Origin: an uncultured Succinatimonas sp.
GTDB lineage: Bacteria; Pseudomonadota; Gammaproteobacteria; Enterobacterales; Succinivibrionaceae
Assembly: GCF_905203285.1 (NCBI RefSeq)
Contig: NZ_CAJKVK010000003.1
Span: forward strand, 1-59,719
Reading direction: 5' to 3'
Length of the DNA stretch: 59,719 bases
Part shown: positions 1 through 7,921 of the stretch, in pieces
How positions within the stretch are numbered: position 1 is the stretch's first letter
How the letters are laid out: every line of letters starts with the position of its first letter
Made by a program: the position numbers and the translations under genes
Notes under the pieces: generated by a model
The model's input: only the letters and a program-made list of their open reading frames with translations
The model's database searches: none
Told to the model about the DNA's origin: nothing

Positions 1-42
1 GGGTTATGAGCCCGACGAGCTACCGAGCTGCTCCACCCCGCG
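1..42 (-). tRNA. Initiator tRNA-Met (CAU), 5' part only
   Basis: Read on the minus strand, the gene starts CGCGGGGTGGAGCAG, the hallmark of bacterial initiator tRNA (unpaired C1, then the GCGGGG acceptor arm). The D arm follows, then a CAU anticodon at positions 8-6 within the GGGCTCATAACCC anticodon arm, including the three G:C pairs typical of tRNA-fMet. The window begins inside the anticodon arm, so the variable loop, T arm and 3' end lie outside. It would supply formyl-methionyl-tRNA for translation initiation. Confidence 0.93.
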
Positions 43-100
43 ATTGAGTTGATGCGTGCATTATAGGGAGAAGTTTGAGCTCTGTCAAGCTTTTTATGAA

Positions 101-424
101 TTATTTTTTGGGAAACATGGTAAATACGGAATTATCTCCGCCGAAAGGATTAGGACAGTACTCTTCAGCATTCCAATCGTTATCGAATTTTACACTTCCG
201 TCAGGCATGGTGTACTTAAAGCGATACTGATATTTGTCCTGAATGCCGCGCGCGATAGTAATAGATCCGCGATAAGTACCGTTTTTCTGCGGTTTCATGG
301 CAACAGGCTCCCAGCCGTTGTGTTCGCATAATAAATCAATTTTTGCAGCTCCCAGAGCGGCTTCTTTCGTAATATAAAAGGCAATAGTAACTTTCTTAGG
401 AGTAAATCTCTTAGAAACGCTCAT
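101..424 (-). CDS. Stand-alone CBM48 / isoamylase early-set (glycogen-binding) protein
   Basis: This 107-residue protein is a single early-set immunoglobulin-like domain of the type found at the N-terminus of GH13 glycogen enzymes. Visible signatures are VTIAFYI, the W-x-P-V-A-M-K stretch with NGTYRGSITIARG (the strand pattern of CBM48), then YQYRFKYTMPDGSVKFDNDW near the end. There is no catalytic domain and no signal peptide, so it is probably a cytoplasmic glycogen- or maltodextrin-binding accessory protein. It sits 128 bp downstream of mutH on the same strand. A glycogen operon lies about 31 kb away, which makes a role in glycogen biology plausible but unproven. The family is confident; the ligand is inferred. 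Confidence 0.82.
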   Translation of the reverse strand: MSVSKRFTPKKVTIAFYITKEAALGAAKIDLLCEHNGWEPVAMKPQKNGTYRGSITIARGIQDKYQYRFKYTMPDGSVKFDNDWNAEEYCPNPFGGDNSVFTMFPKK

Positions 425-552
425 GATGTTCTCCTGATATTAATTTTCTTTGGATCATTGCGTTACGTGCATTATAAGCCTAAAAATTTGATAAATAGTA
501 AATTTAAGCGTTTTTATACAAATTGTTATAGAAAAATGAGGTTCGGCTCACC

Positions 553-1266
553 TTAAGAGGGAAAATGAGCGGCCTTGATTTTTTCTATAATTTTTTGAGT
601 AAAAGCTCTGCGCATATAAAAACCGCGGGGACGGGTTTTTATCATCGTTCCGTCAGGACCGATGCAGTCGGTAAGTTGAGAGCCGTCGGCAGCTTTAGGA
701 CGCATTTGAATAACTGTGCCGTAGCGTGCAGTTATTTGCTGAACTTGTCCGAGACTAACCATTTCCATAAGTTCTTCCCAATCTTCTTTGATTAAGGAAA
801 GCTCCTCAGCGCTGGGTTTAAAGAAATGAAATCCCATAATTTTGCGTTCGGCAAACGGCAGATCACGCGAAGCCAGCACGAAAATAAACAAAATGGATGA
901 AATCTTGCAAAATAAAGCCGAATCTTCAAAACGCTGCCTGCGCTTATTTATAAGCGGAGCATGACAGATAAAGGTTGACTCAAGCGGCTTTAAGTTTTTA
1001 TCAACGGGCAGAGTTTTTAATTCAAGCCTTAGCTGCGGGAAATCGGGAACCGGCAAGTTTCCTGCGCTGGCTCCCAATAGTATTTCAAGCAGTTCTCCCG
1101 TAAATCCTTTGCCGCTTGTAGTATTGCGCGGCAGTTGAACCAAAGCTTTGTCGGCAAGCTCCAAAAGTGTTTTGCCGGTTATAGACTCAAGTCTTTCCTT
1201 AAGCTCGTCAAGAGATTGAGGGGCGTCAACGGAATACGGAGAGACAAGTTTATTTTTAAAAGACAT
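553..1266 (-). CDS. mutH: DNA mismatch repair endonuclease MutH
   Basis: MutH nicks the unmethylated strand at hemimethylated GATC sites when activated by MutS and MutL, so its presence implies Dam methylation in this organism. The 237-residue protein carries the type II restriction-like active site: E61 in GELLEILLGASAG, D75 in PDFPQL, and E82-x-K84 in LELKTLPVD. The C-terminal DWEELMEMVSLGQVQQITARYG and RPKAADG blocks are typical of MutH. It is divergent from rppH, which neighbours mutH in E. coli too. Length is close to the E. coli enzyme (229 aa). Confidence 0.96.
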   Translation of the reverse strand: MSFKNKLVSPYSVDAPQSLDELKERLESITGKTLLELADKALVQLPRNTTSGKGFTGELLEILLGASAGNLPVPDFPQLRLELKTLPVDKNLKPLESTFICHAPLINKRRQRFEDSALFCKISSILFIFVLASRDLPFAERKIMGFHFFKPSAEELSLIKEDWEELMEMVSLGQVQQITARYGTVIQMRPKAADGSQLTDCIGPDGTMIKTRPRGFYMRRAFTQKIIEKIKAAHFPS

Positions 1267-1653
1267 GTAAGTAAAAAATTTTTCAAATTAAGGAATGTTT
1301 TTCATTTTAACCCGTCAATGACGAAGGACAAAGTTGCAAACGAAAACAGCATGAGCATTTAGAGTAAAAACTCTCTGTTATACGAGAAAAAAACTCTGAT
1401 TATTGAGATCTGCTCAGATTTAAATTTTTTTAATCTGTGCGATAATTTATTTATTGAGCTCTTTGTTTTTTTTGTTTGTAATTTAAAACATTTTCGTTTG
1501 CCGTCAACGCGTTGTTCGGATGCTAAAAAAAGCATTTGCAATTTTTTTTGTTGACGCAAAAAATGGCATTTTAATTACGAGAAAAAGCAAAAAAATCCCT
1601 TAAGTACGGACTTTGGGGAAGAGGCTAAAGAATTAAAGACTAGGCGGTTTGCT
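1267..1653. other. mutH-rppH intergenic region
   Basis: This 387-bp AT-rich divergent spacer must hold the promoters for mutH and for the rppH operon. The only clear structure is the nested inverted repeat at 1497-1560. A 66-codon frame on the minus strand is low-complexity Lys/Phe-rich sequence without a ribosome site, and I do not regard it as a gene. Confidence 0.6.
1497..1560. repeat. Nested inverted repeat upstream of rppH
   Basis: The outer arms TTTGCCGTCAAC (1497-1508) and GTTGACGCAAA (1550-1560) are complementary except for one bulged C. The inner arms ATGCT and AGCAT flank an A6 loop. On the plus strand the 3' side of the inner hairpin runs into a T8 tract, so it could be a terminator-like or leader hairpin about 100 bp before rppH. 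The function is not known. Confidence 0.45.
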
Positions 1654-2187
1654 GTGATAGATAAAGACGGATTCAGACCCAATGTGGGTATAGTTATCTG
1701 CAACCGCAAAGGTCAGGTTTTATGGGCTCGGCGGATCCGCCAGAATTCTTGGCAGTTTCCTCAAGGAGGAGTGGATCCGGGTGAGACCCCGACCGAAGCT
1801 ATGTATCGGGAGCTGTATGAAGAGCTGGGGTTAAGACGTGAAAACGTCAGACTGCTCGCCGTTTCCCGTTACTGGCATCGTTATCGTCTGCCCAAACGTT
1901 TGATTCGTTGGACGGAAGAACCGGTATGTCTTGGACAAAAGCAGAAATGGTTTTTGCTTTATATGCCCAATGACTCGCAGATAAAAATTGAATTTAATCG
2001 TTGGGGACATCCCGAATTTGACGATTGGCTATGGGTTAGTTATTGGTATCCGGTGCGCCAGGTCGTCGCATTTAAACGCGATGTTTACCGCCGGATTTTA
2101 ACTGAATTTGCCCCGGCGGCATTGTTCGGTAAGTCTCCTGTCGTTGAAATTAAAAATTATCATAAAGCCCGCAGACGCGGAGGTTGA
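1654..2187 (+). CDS. rppH: RNA pyrophosphohydrolase RppH (NudH)
   Basis: RppH removes pyrophosphate from the 5' triphosphate of mRNAs, triggering RNase E-dependent decay; it can also hydrolyse dinucleoside polyphosphates. The Nudix box lies at residues 38-60, beginning GGVDPGET and continuing to REL-x-EELGL, with every consensus Gly, Glu and Arg present. The N-terminus MIDKDGFRPNVGIVICNRKG is nearly the E. coli sequence. The start codon is GTG, as in E. coli, behind a weak AGGCGG ribosome site. At 177 residues it matches the family. It is the first gene of a run in which ptsP follows after 5 bp. Confidence 0.97.
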   Translation: MIDKDGFRPNVGIVICNRKGQVLWARRIRQNSWQFPQGGVDPGETPTEAMYRELYEELGLRRENVRLLAVSRYWHRYRLPKRLIRWTEEPVCLGQKQKWFLLYMPNDSQIKIEFNRWGHPEFDDWLWVSYWYPVRQVVAFKRDVYRRILTEFAPAALFGKSPVVEIKNYHKARRRGG

Positions 2188-2192
2188 TTTAA

Positions 2193-4487
2193 ATGGACGA
2201 AAGACAAAATCAGATCCTCTTTGCTTTACGCGAGATAACGGAAGAAGTATCAGCACAAAGCTCACTTGAAAAGGCCGTGGAGGTTCTGGTTTCCAGAATT
2301 CGTAAAGCTATAGGTTCCGATTGCTGTTCACTGTATATTTGTGACAATTTACGAGAAAAATACCGTTTGGTGGCAACTGACGGTTTGTCTAAAAATGCAG
2401 TGGGCAAAGTAACTCTTAATTTTAAAGAAGGTCTTGTCGGTGTTGTCGGATCTTCCCGTAAGCTTCTTGACCTTGCCGATGCGCCCTCCCACCCGAATTT
2501 TAAATATATGCCCGATATCGGCGAGGACGCTTATCATTCGTTTTTAGGCGTTCCGGTCATGGATCAGGGGCAGCTTCTCGGTGTCTTGGTTATTCAAAGT
2601 AAAGAGCAAAGACAATTCGGTTTTGCCGAAGAGTCCTTTATGGTAACTCTGTCTGCACAAATCGGCTCGATTATCGCCCGCTCGGAAAGCGAAAAGAAAG
2701 AATCTAACGTAACCCGTTATCGCGGTACCTCGGGGACGGGAGATCTTGCCGTAGCCCAGGCTTTCGTGTGGCGTCCCGATATTTCTTTTGATGAAGTAAA
2801 AATACTGCATACCGAAGAGCCGCTTCTTCAGCAGGAATTGTTCCAGCAGGCAATTTTCCAATTGCAGATCGAAATGGATCGCGCCGCTCTTAATATGCGC
2901 GAGAACGATCACGGAACAGCAGCTTTCGGCTATATCTCAAGTTATGGAAAACTTCTTGACGATGAGAATTTCATGACTGAAGTCGATGAGCTGATTTGTT
3001 CTCAAGGCCTGCATGCAACCTCTGCCGTAAAACAGGTCATAGAAGGCAGAATGAATGCGGCCAAACTTCACGGTGACGATGATTTATGCGCCGATCTTAA
3101 AGATTTCGGACAGGTTCTCATTTCCCGCTTGATTCATGCCTCCCGCGGTTTTGATCTTAAAGACAAGGTTATCCTCGTCACCGAAAATCTGCCTGCCGTC
3201 CTGGTTGCCGAAATGCCGCGCGAAAAAATTGCCGGTTTTGTCGTTTCGGGCAGTTCAATCAGTTCGCATGCCGCAATTTTGGCCCGCGATCTGAATATTC
3301 CGGCAGTAATGGGAGTTGATATTGATTTAAACGCGGTCGACGGACATATGATGATTGTCGACGGTAAGCGCAGCGAAGTGCTGCTTGATCCGCCGCAGTC
3401 GGTAGTCGATGAGTTTTTGGAGCTGCTTAACCAGTCTCAAGAACAAAGCAATATGTTTGATGCCGAAAGAAAGCTTGATGCCCAAACTTTGGACGGCAAG
3501 CGCATCAGCGTGCAGTTAAATGCAGGTCTTAACAGCTCGGATGATGCTGATGTGTCGGAAGAGACCGACGGCATCGGTTTGTATCGTTCTGAAATCGCAT
3601 TCATGCTTACCAAGAGTTTCCCGCCAGAAGATCTGCAGTATGCTTGGTATTGTGCGCTTCTTGAGAAATTTAAAAACGATCCGGTGTGCATCCGTACTTT
3701 GGATATCGGCTCGGACAAGGGGCTGCCTTATCTGCCGATAAATGAAATAAATCCGGCACTAGGCTGGCGCGGCATCAGAGTCTCTCTTGACGAACCGCAT
3801 ATTATGCATACTCAATTGCGCGCTTTGGTTCGGGCTCATGCTAAATATAAGAATCTTGAAATCATGATCCCGATGGTTTCATCTTTAGATGAAGTCGAGA
3901 AAGTTAAAAACGTTCTTGCCTTGGTGTGCGCCGAAGTTCAAAACGAGCTGAATACTCCGTTCACCCCGCCGCGTTTTGGCATGATGATTGAAGTCCCGAG
4001 CGTTATTTATATGATAGACGAGTACGCTCCGCTAGTAGATTTCTTCTCCATAGGCAGTAACGACTTGATGCAATATCTGCTCGCTGTTGACAGATCCAAT
4101 CCTAAGGTCGGACGCTTTTACGATTTCTTCCATCCGTCGGTCGTGCGCTGTCTTAAGTATCTTGTAGATAAGAGCAGAGAACTTAATAAGCCTTTATCCA
4201 TTTGCGGCGAGCTTGCCGGCATGCCGCTCGGTGCTTTGATGCTTTTATCTTTGGGCTATGACCGTTTAAGCATGAATTACTCGGAAATTGCCAAAGTTAA
4301 GTTTATAATTCGCCGAGTTTCGGCCAAAGAGTTGCTGTCTCTATGCGATAAAGCCATAAAGCTCTCGCATGCCGATAAAATTCATGCTTTGTATGAAAAT
4401 TACGCTAAAGAACACGGACTTGGTGAGATTATCGCTCTTGATAAAGCCAAAGATAATGCATTAAGCGCTGAATACAGTAATAATTAG
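2193..4487 (+). CDS. ptsP: PTS-Ntr enzyme I (EI-Ntr), GAF-domain phosphotransferase PtsP
   Basis: PtsP takes phosphate from PEP and passes it to NPr and EIIA-Ntr, a regulatory rather than sugar-transporting chain that senses nitrogen and potassium status. The N-terminal GAF domain spans about residues 5-165. The enzyme I part follows, with the phospho-histidine domain carrying H359 in GSSISSHAAILARDLNIPA. The C-terminal PEP-binding TIM barrel has GIGLYRSE, PMVSSLDEV, FSIGSNDLMQYLLAVDR and SICGELAG. At 764 residues it is full length. It follows rppH by 5 bp and precedes thyA by 9 bp. In E. coli lgt lies between ptsP and thyA; here it does not. Confidence 0.97.
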   Translation: MDERQNQILFALREITEEVSAQSSLEKAVEVLVSRIRKAIGSDCCSLYICDNLREKYRLVATDGLSKNAVGKVTLNFKEGLVGVVGSSRKLLDLADAPSHPNFKYMPDIGEDAYHSFLGVPVMDQGQLLGVLVIQSKEQRQFGFAEESFMVTLSAQIGSIIARSESEKKESNVTRYRGTSGTGDLAVAQAFVWRPDISFDEVKILHTEEPLLQQELFQQAIFQLQIEMDRAALNMRENDHGTAAFGYISSYGKLLDDENFMTEVDELICSQGLHATSAVKQVIEGRMNAAKLHGDDDLCADLKDFGQVLISRLIHASRGFDLKDKVILVTENLPAVLVAEMPREKIAGFVVSGSSISSHAAILARDLNIPAVMGVDIDLNAVDGHMMIVDGKRSEVLLDPPQSVVDEFLELLNQSQEQSNMFDAERKLDAQTLDGKRISVQLNAGLNSSDDADVSEETDGIGLYRSEIAFMLTKSFPPEDLQYAWYCALLEKFKNDPVCIRTLDIGSDKGLPYLPINEINPALGWRGIRVSLDEPHIMHTQLRALVRAHAKYKNLEIMIPMVSSLDEVEKVKNVLALVCAEVQNELNTPFTPPRFGMMIEVPSVIYMIDEYAPLVDFFSIGSNDLMQYLLAVDRSNPKVGRFYDFFHPSVVRCLKYLVDKSRELNKPLSICGELAGMPLGALMLLSLGYDRLSMNYSEIAKVKFIIRRVSAKELLSLCDKAIKLSHADKIHALYENYAKEHGLGEIIALDKAKDNALSAEYSNN

Positions 4488-4496
4488 GAGTCGGAA

Positions 4497-5291
4497 GTGA
4501 AAGTCTATCTTGACCTTATGCGCAGAATCTTAGATGAGGGAGTTGATCGCAACGATCGTACCGGAACTGGTACCCGCTCGATTTTCGGAACTCAGATGCG
4601 TTTTGATTTAAATAAAGGTTTTCCGCTTTTAACTACCAAAAAAGTTCATTTGCGTTCGATTATCCATGAGTTGCTGTGGTTTTTAAGCGGTGATACTAAT
4701 ATTAAATATTTAAAGGATAACGGCGTATCCATTTGGGATGAGTGGGCAGATGAAAACGGAGACTTGGGCCCCGTATACGGAAAGCAGTGGCGCTCTTGGG
4801 CGGCGCCTGACGGCAGAGTAATCGATCAGATTTCAAATGCCGTAGACATGATTAAGCATAATCCCGATTCCCGTCGTATCATCGTCAGTGCCTGGAATCC
4901 TGCCGATGTTGAAAAAATGGCTTTGCCGCCGTGTCACGCTTTGTTTCAGTTTTATGTGGCAAACGGAAAATTGTCCTGTCTTTTGTATCAAAGAAGTTGT
5001 GACTTTTTCTTGGGCGTTCCGTTTAATATCGCAAGTTATTCGCTTTTAACCATGATGATGGCCAAAGAGTGTGATTTGGGTTTAGGCGATTTCGTTTGGA
5101 CCGGAGGTGACACTCATCTTTACAGCAACCACTTTGAGCAGGCTCATTTACAGCTGTCCCGCACTCCGCGTCAGCTGCCGACAATGCTTATAAAACGTAA
5201 AGCTCCGTCTATTTTTGATTATAAGTATGAAGATTTTGAGCTGATAAATTACGATCCTTATCCGGTAATTAAAGCACCGGTTGCGGTTTAG
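4497..5291 (+). CDS. thyA: Thymidylate synthase ThyA
   Basis: ThyA makes dTMP from dUMP with methylene-tetrahydrofolate as carbon donor and reductant. The protein has exactly the 264 residues of E. coli ThyA. The catalytic Cys146 is in LPPCHALFQ; phosphate-binding arginines are in DRTGTGTRS and DSRRII, and the nucleotide-binding RSCDFFLG and HLYSNHFEQ blocks are intact. The start is GTG at 4497 behind AGGAG (4486-4490). It is co-directional with ptsP (9-bp gap) and sdhE (9-bp gap). Confidence 0.97.
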   Translation: MKVYLDLMRRILDEGVDRNDRTGTGTRSIFGTQMRFDLNKGFPLLTTKKVHLRSIIHELLWFLSGDTNIKYLKDNGVSIWDEWADENGDLGPVYGKQWRSWAAPDGRVIDQISNAVDMIKHNPDSRRIIVSAWNPADVEKMALPPCHALFQFYVANGKLSCLLYQRSCDFFLGVPFNIASYSLLTMMMAKECDLGLGDFVWTGGDTHLYSNHFEQAHLQLSRTPRQLPTMLIKRKAPSIFDYKYEDFELINYDPYPVIKAPVAV

Positions 5292-5300
5292 GAGTTTTAT

Positions 5301-5570
5301 ATGCAGGATATTGAATGGGGAAAGATAAAGTGGCAGTCCCGACGCGGTATGCGCGAGCTTGATTTAATGCTGCTGCCTTTTGTCGAACATGATTTGCCGA
5401 ACATGGATGAAGCAGCGGTTGATGCTTATATCGATTTGTTAAAAGCCACCGATTTGGAACTGTTTCGCTGGCTGCACGGCAGTGCCGAGCCTGACAGCAA
5501 GTCACGCAAAGATATGATTGCGACCATCATTAAATGTCATGAAGGCCGCAAAGGCCGCGAGGGAGTGTAA
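5301..5570 (+). CDS. sdhE: FAD assembly factor SdhE (YgfY/CptB family)
   Basis: SdhE helps attach FAD covalently to the flavoprotein subunits of succinate dehydrogenase and fumarate reductase. The 89-residue protein has the family's diagnostic RGxxE motif (R15-G16-M17-R18-E19) in KWQSRRGMRELD, and a small all-helical architecture (WLHGSAEPDS near the end). In a succinate-producing anaerobe its client would probably be fumarate reductase; that is inference. Its stop codon overlaps the srmB start (TAATG), so the two are translationally coupled. Confidence 0.93.
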   Translation: MQDIEWGKIKWQSRRGMRELDLMLLPFVEHDLPNMDEAAVDAYIDLLKATDLELFRWLHGSAEPDSKSRKDMIATIIKCHEGRKGREGV

Positions 5571-6937
5571 TGTCCTTTTACGATCTGGATCTGCCTGAAG
5601 AAATCGTTGCTTGTGCTTTGGCCCAGGGCTGGCAGCAGCCTACCGCCGTACAGACTTTGGTTATACCTAAGGCGCTTGAAGGGCATGATATTTTAGGCGG
5701 AGCTCCTACCGGGACCGGTAAGAGCGCTGCGTTTTTACTGCCGGCTTTATCCCGTCTTTTAACTCTTGAAAATACCGTGGGCGTTAAGGTTTTGATTCTG
5801 GAGCCTACAAGAGAGCTTGCCGTTCAGGTAGCGGATGTTGCCGCTTCATTAATCAGCGCCATTCCCGATGCCCCTTATACGTCGGCAACCATCATAGGCG
5901 GAGCGGGCCGCGATCTGCAGCGAGAGCAAACGGGAACCGTCACTGTGGCGACCCCGGGGCGTTTGCTTGAGTTTTTAAGAAAGGGCTGGTTTGACCCGTC
6001 AACCGTCGAGATTTTGGTAATAGACGAAGCGGATCGCATGCTTGACATGGGCTTTAGAGACGATGTGGCAAGTATTGTAAGAGAGCTTGCAAATCGTTAT
6101 CAGACCATGCTGTTTTCCGCAACGCTCGAAGGTTTCGGTATCAATGATTTTGCTCGTCAGGTCTTAAATGATCCGATAGAGGTTCGTTTGGGAGCAGGCG
6201 GTGAAAATGATGAAAAGCTTCCCGAATTTTTATCATCACGTGCATATTTTGCCAATGATGTCGAGCAGAAATTTAAAATCTTAAAGCATCTTTTAACTAC
6301 GGTTCAGGGGCGTTCCATTATTTTCGTAAAGACTAAAAATCGTCTTGCCGATGTGTCGGGAAAATTAAGAAGAGCAGGCTTTGCTTTTGCCTCTCTTCAG
6401 GGCGAATTGTCCCAAAACGAAAGAAAAGCCGCCTTGCGCCGCTTTGCCGACTCTTCGGCGGATATTTTGGTAGCCACCGATGTTGCCTCGCGCGGCCTTG
6501 ATTTGCCTGATGTAACGCATGTTTACAATTATGATTTGCCGACGTCAGCCGCAGTTTACGTGCATCGCGCCGGTCGTACCGCCCGCGCCGGAGCCAAAGG
6601 TGTGGTTATAAGTATTGTCGAAGGTGCCGATTTGGAAAAACTTCAGGCAATCGAGCGTTATACCGATAGAGTCGTAGAAAGAAGAACGATTAAGGGTGTT
6701 TGTGAAGAATTCCCTAAAGATGTTGAATTGAAGCTTTCTACGCAAAAACGCGGCCGCGCCTCGATAGGCGGTAAAGGCGGTTTTGATCGCAAACGCAAAG
6801 ACGAAGAAGAAAAGAAGCCTAAAGTAAAAAAACGTTGGCGCGTAACCAAGAATATCGGCAAACCTGATTTTGCGGCCAAGCGCGCTAAAAAGGCAGCGCG
6901 TCTGGCGCAAAAAGCAGCACAAGCAAAAGAAGACTAA
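5570..6937 (+). CDS. srmB: ATP-dependent DEAD-box RNA helicase SrmB
   Basis: SrmB remodels rRNA early in 50S ribosomal subunit assembly. The helicase motifs run in order: PTAVQ (Q motif), GGAPTGTGKS (Walker A), PTRELA, TPGR, VIDEADRMLDMGF (DEAD), FSAT, IIFVKTKNR, ATDVASRGLD and HRAGRTARAG. In the last, A replaces the usual I of HRIGR. The basic C-terminal tail contains KPKVKKRWRVTKNIGK, which closely matches the end of E. coli SrmB and separates it from RhlE, RhlB and DeaD. It starts on the stop codon of sdhE. Confidence 0.9.
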   Translation: MSFYDLDLPEEIVACALAQGWQQPTAVQTLVIPKALEGHDILGGAPTGTGKSAAFLLPALSRLLTLENTVGVKVLILEPTRELAVQVADVAASLISAIPDAPYTSATIIGGAGRDLQREQTGTVTVATPGRLLEFLRKGWFDPSTVEILVIDEADRMLDMGFRDDVASIVRELANRYQTMLFSATLEGFGINDFARQVLNDPIEVRLGAGGENDEKLPEFLSSRAYFANDVEQKFKILKHLLTTVQGRSIIFVKTKNRLADVSGKLRRAGFAFASLQGELSQNERKAALRRFADSSADILVATDVASRGLDLPDVTHVYNYDLPTSAAVYVHRAGRTARAGAKGVVISIVEGADLEKLQAIERYTDRVVERRTIKGVCEEFPKDVELKLSTQKRGRASIGGKGGFDRKRKDEEEKKPKVKKRWRVTKNIGKPDFAAKRAKKAARLAQKAAQAKED

Positions 6938-6946
6938 CGGTGCGTT

Positions 6947-7891
6947 ATGGCATTGAACTTACTTGATCGCATTTCCGCGATGGCTAATGACTTATCGAAA
7001 TCCGAGCGAAAAATTGCCGCTGCGGTTTTAGCCCAGCCTCAGCTTACCGTAAGTGAAAGTATCGCTCAGCTTGCCAAAAGAGCCGAAGTATCCGAGCCTA
7101 CGGTTTGTCGTTTCTGCAAGCGCTTCGGAGCTAACGGTTTTCCTGATTTTAAGCTTGCTTTAGGCGCGACTATGGCAAAAGACAGTCATAGCCTTCCTGA
7201 CAGGGTTAAACGCGGGGACAGCGTTGAGGATGTAGCAAATAAAGTAATAGATACCACGATTGCCATGCTGCGTGATCTGTCCCGAACCGTTGATCTTACG
7301 GTTTTGGCACGAACCGTTGATTTGTTAAGTCAGTCGCGCCGCGTCATTATTGCAGCTCAAGGATTGTCGGCTGCTGCCGCGTTTGACTGCAGTTCACGCT
7401 TATTGCGTTTGGGAATTGCTTGCGAGACAGTGACTGATTCGGCTTTAATGCGCATGAGCTGCGCTTCTTTAAGACATGGCGATTTGTTAATCGCGATTTC
7501 GGCAACCGGCAGATCGCTTGATGTGCTTTCGGCAGTAAAAAGCGCCAGACAAAACGGAGCCGCCATCGTTGCGGTATGCCCCGATAAAACTCCGATTAGC
7601 TCCGAGTCCATTCTTACTTTAAAATGCGGTCAGTTCGGTGATGTTAAAGGCGATGATTTAATGATAGGCAGAATGATGGTCCAGACCATGCTGCAGATTG
7701 TCATTGCCGGAGTGATGCTGCGCCGGGCTGATGCCATAAGTCCGTTAAAGGATACTTTAACTAAGGCACAGGAACTATCTTACATTCAAAGTGAAGACAG
7801 CCCCGTTGTGCCGGTTGAAGAAAAAAGCGAAAGTTCTAAAGAGTTAAAACCGCACGAGCCGATTACGACAATCGCTTTTGATTGGACTTAA
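6947..7891 (+). CDS. hexR: RpiR-family transcriptional regulator, HexR-like
   Basis: This 314-residue regulator has an N-terminal RpiR helix-turn-helix domain (about 1-77, with LSKSERKIAAAVL and EPTVCRFCKRFG..GFPDFKL) and a sugar-phosphate-binding SIS domain (about 125-255, with MRMSCASLRHGDLLIAISATGRS). The wording of these blocks follows E. coli HexR, a KDPG-responsive regulator of central carbon metabolism. A C-terminal extension of about 35 acidic residues is unlike E. coli. It is last in the rppH-hexR run, 9 bp after srmB. The family is certain; the HexR orthology and the inducer are inferred. Confidence 0.78.
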   Translation: MALNLLDRISAMANDLSKSERKIAAAVLAQPQLTVSESIAQLAKRAEVSEPTVCRFCKRFGANGFPDFKLALGATMAKDSHSLPDRVKRGDSVEDVANKVIDTTIAMLRDLSRTVDLTVLARTVDLLSQSRRVIIAAQGLSAAAAFDCSSRLLRLGIACETVTDSALMRMSCASLRHGDLLIAISATGRSLDVLSAVKSARQNGAAIVAVCPDKTPISSESILTLKCGQFGDVKGDDLMIGRMMVQTMLQIVIAGVMLRRADAISPLKDTLTKAQELSYIQSEDSPVVPVEEKSESSKELKPHEPITTIAFDWT

Positions 7892-7899
7892 GCAAAATT

Positions 7900-7921
7900 A
7901 AAAAAGCTTTTAAGCTTTTTG
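7900..7921. terminator. Bidirectional terminator between hexR and the convergent membrane-kinase gene
   Basis: AAAAAGCTT at 7901-7909 pairs with AAGCTTTTT at 7912-7920, giving a stem with a T run on the plus strand and, by symmetry, on the minus strand. The stop codon of the convergent gene lies inside it. Confidence 0.65.

Noticed and set aside
1359..1559. 66-codon minus-strand reading frame
   Set aside because: Low-complexity Lys/Phe sequence over T-rich DNA, no ribosome site, and it covers an inverted repeat.
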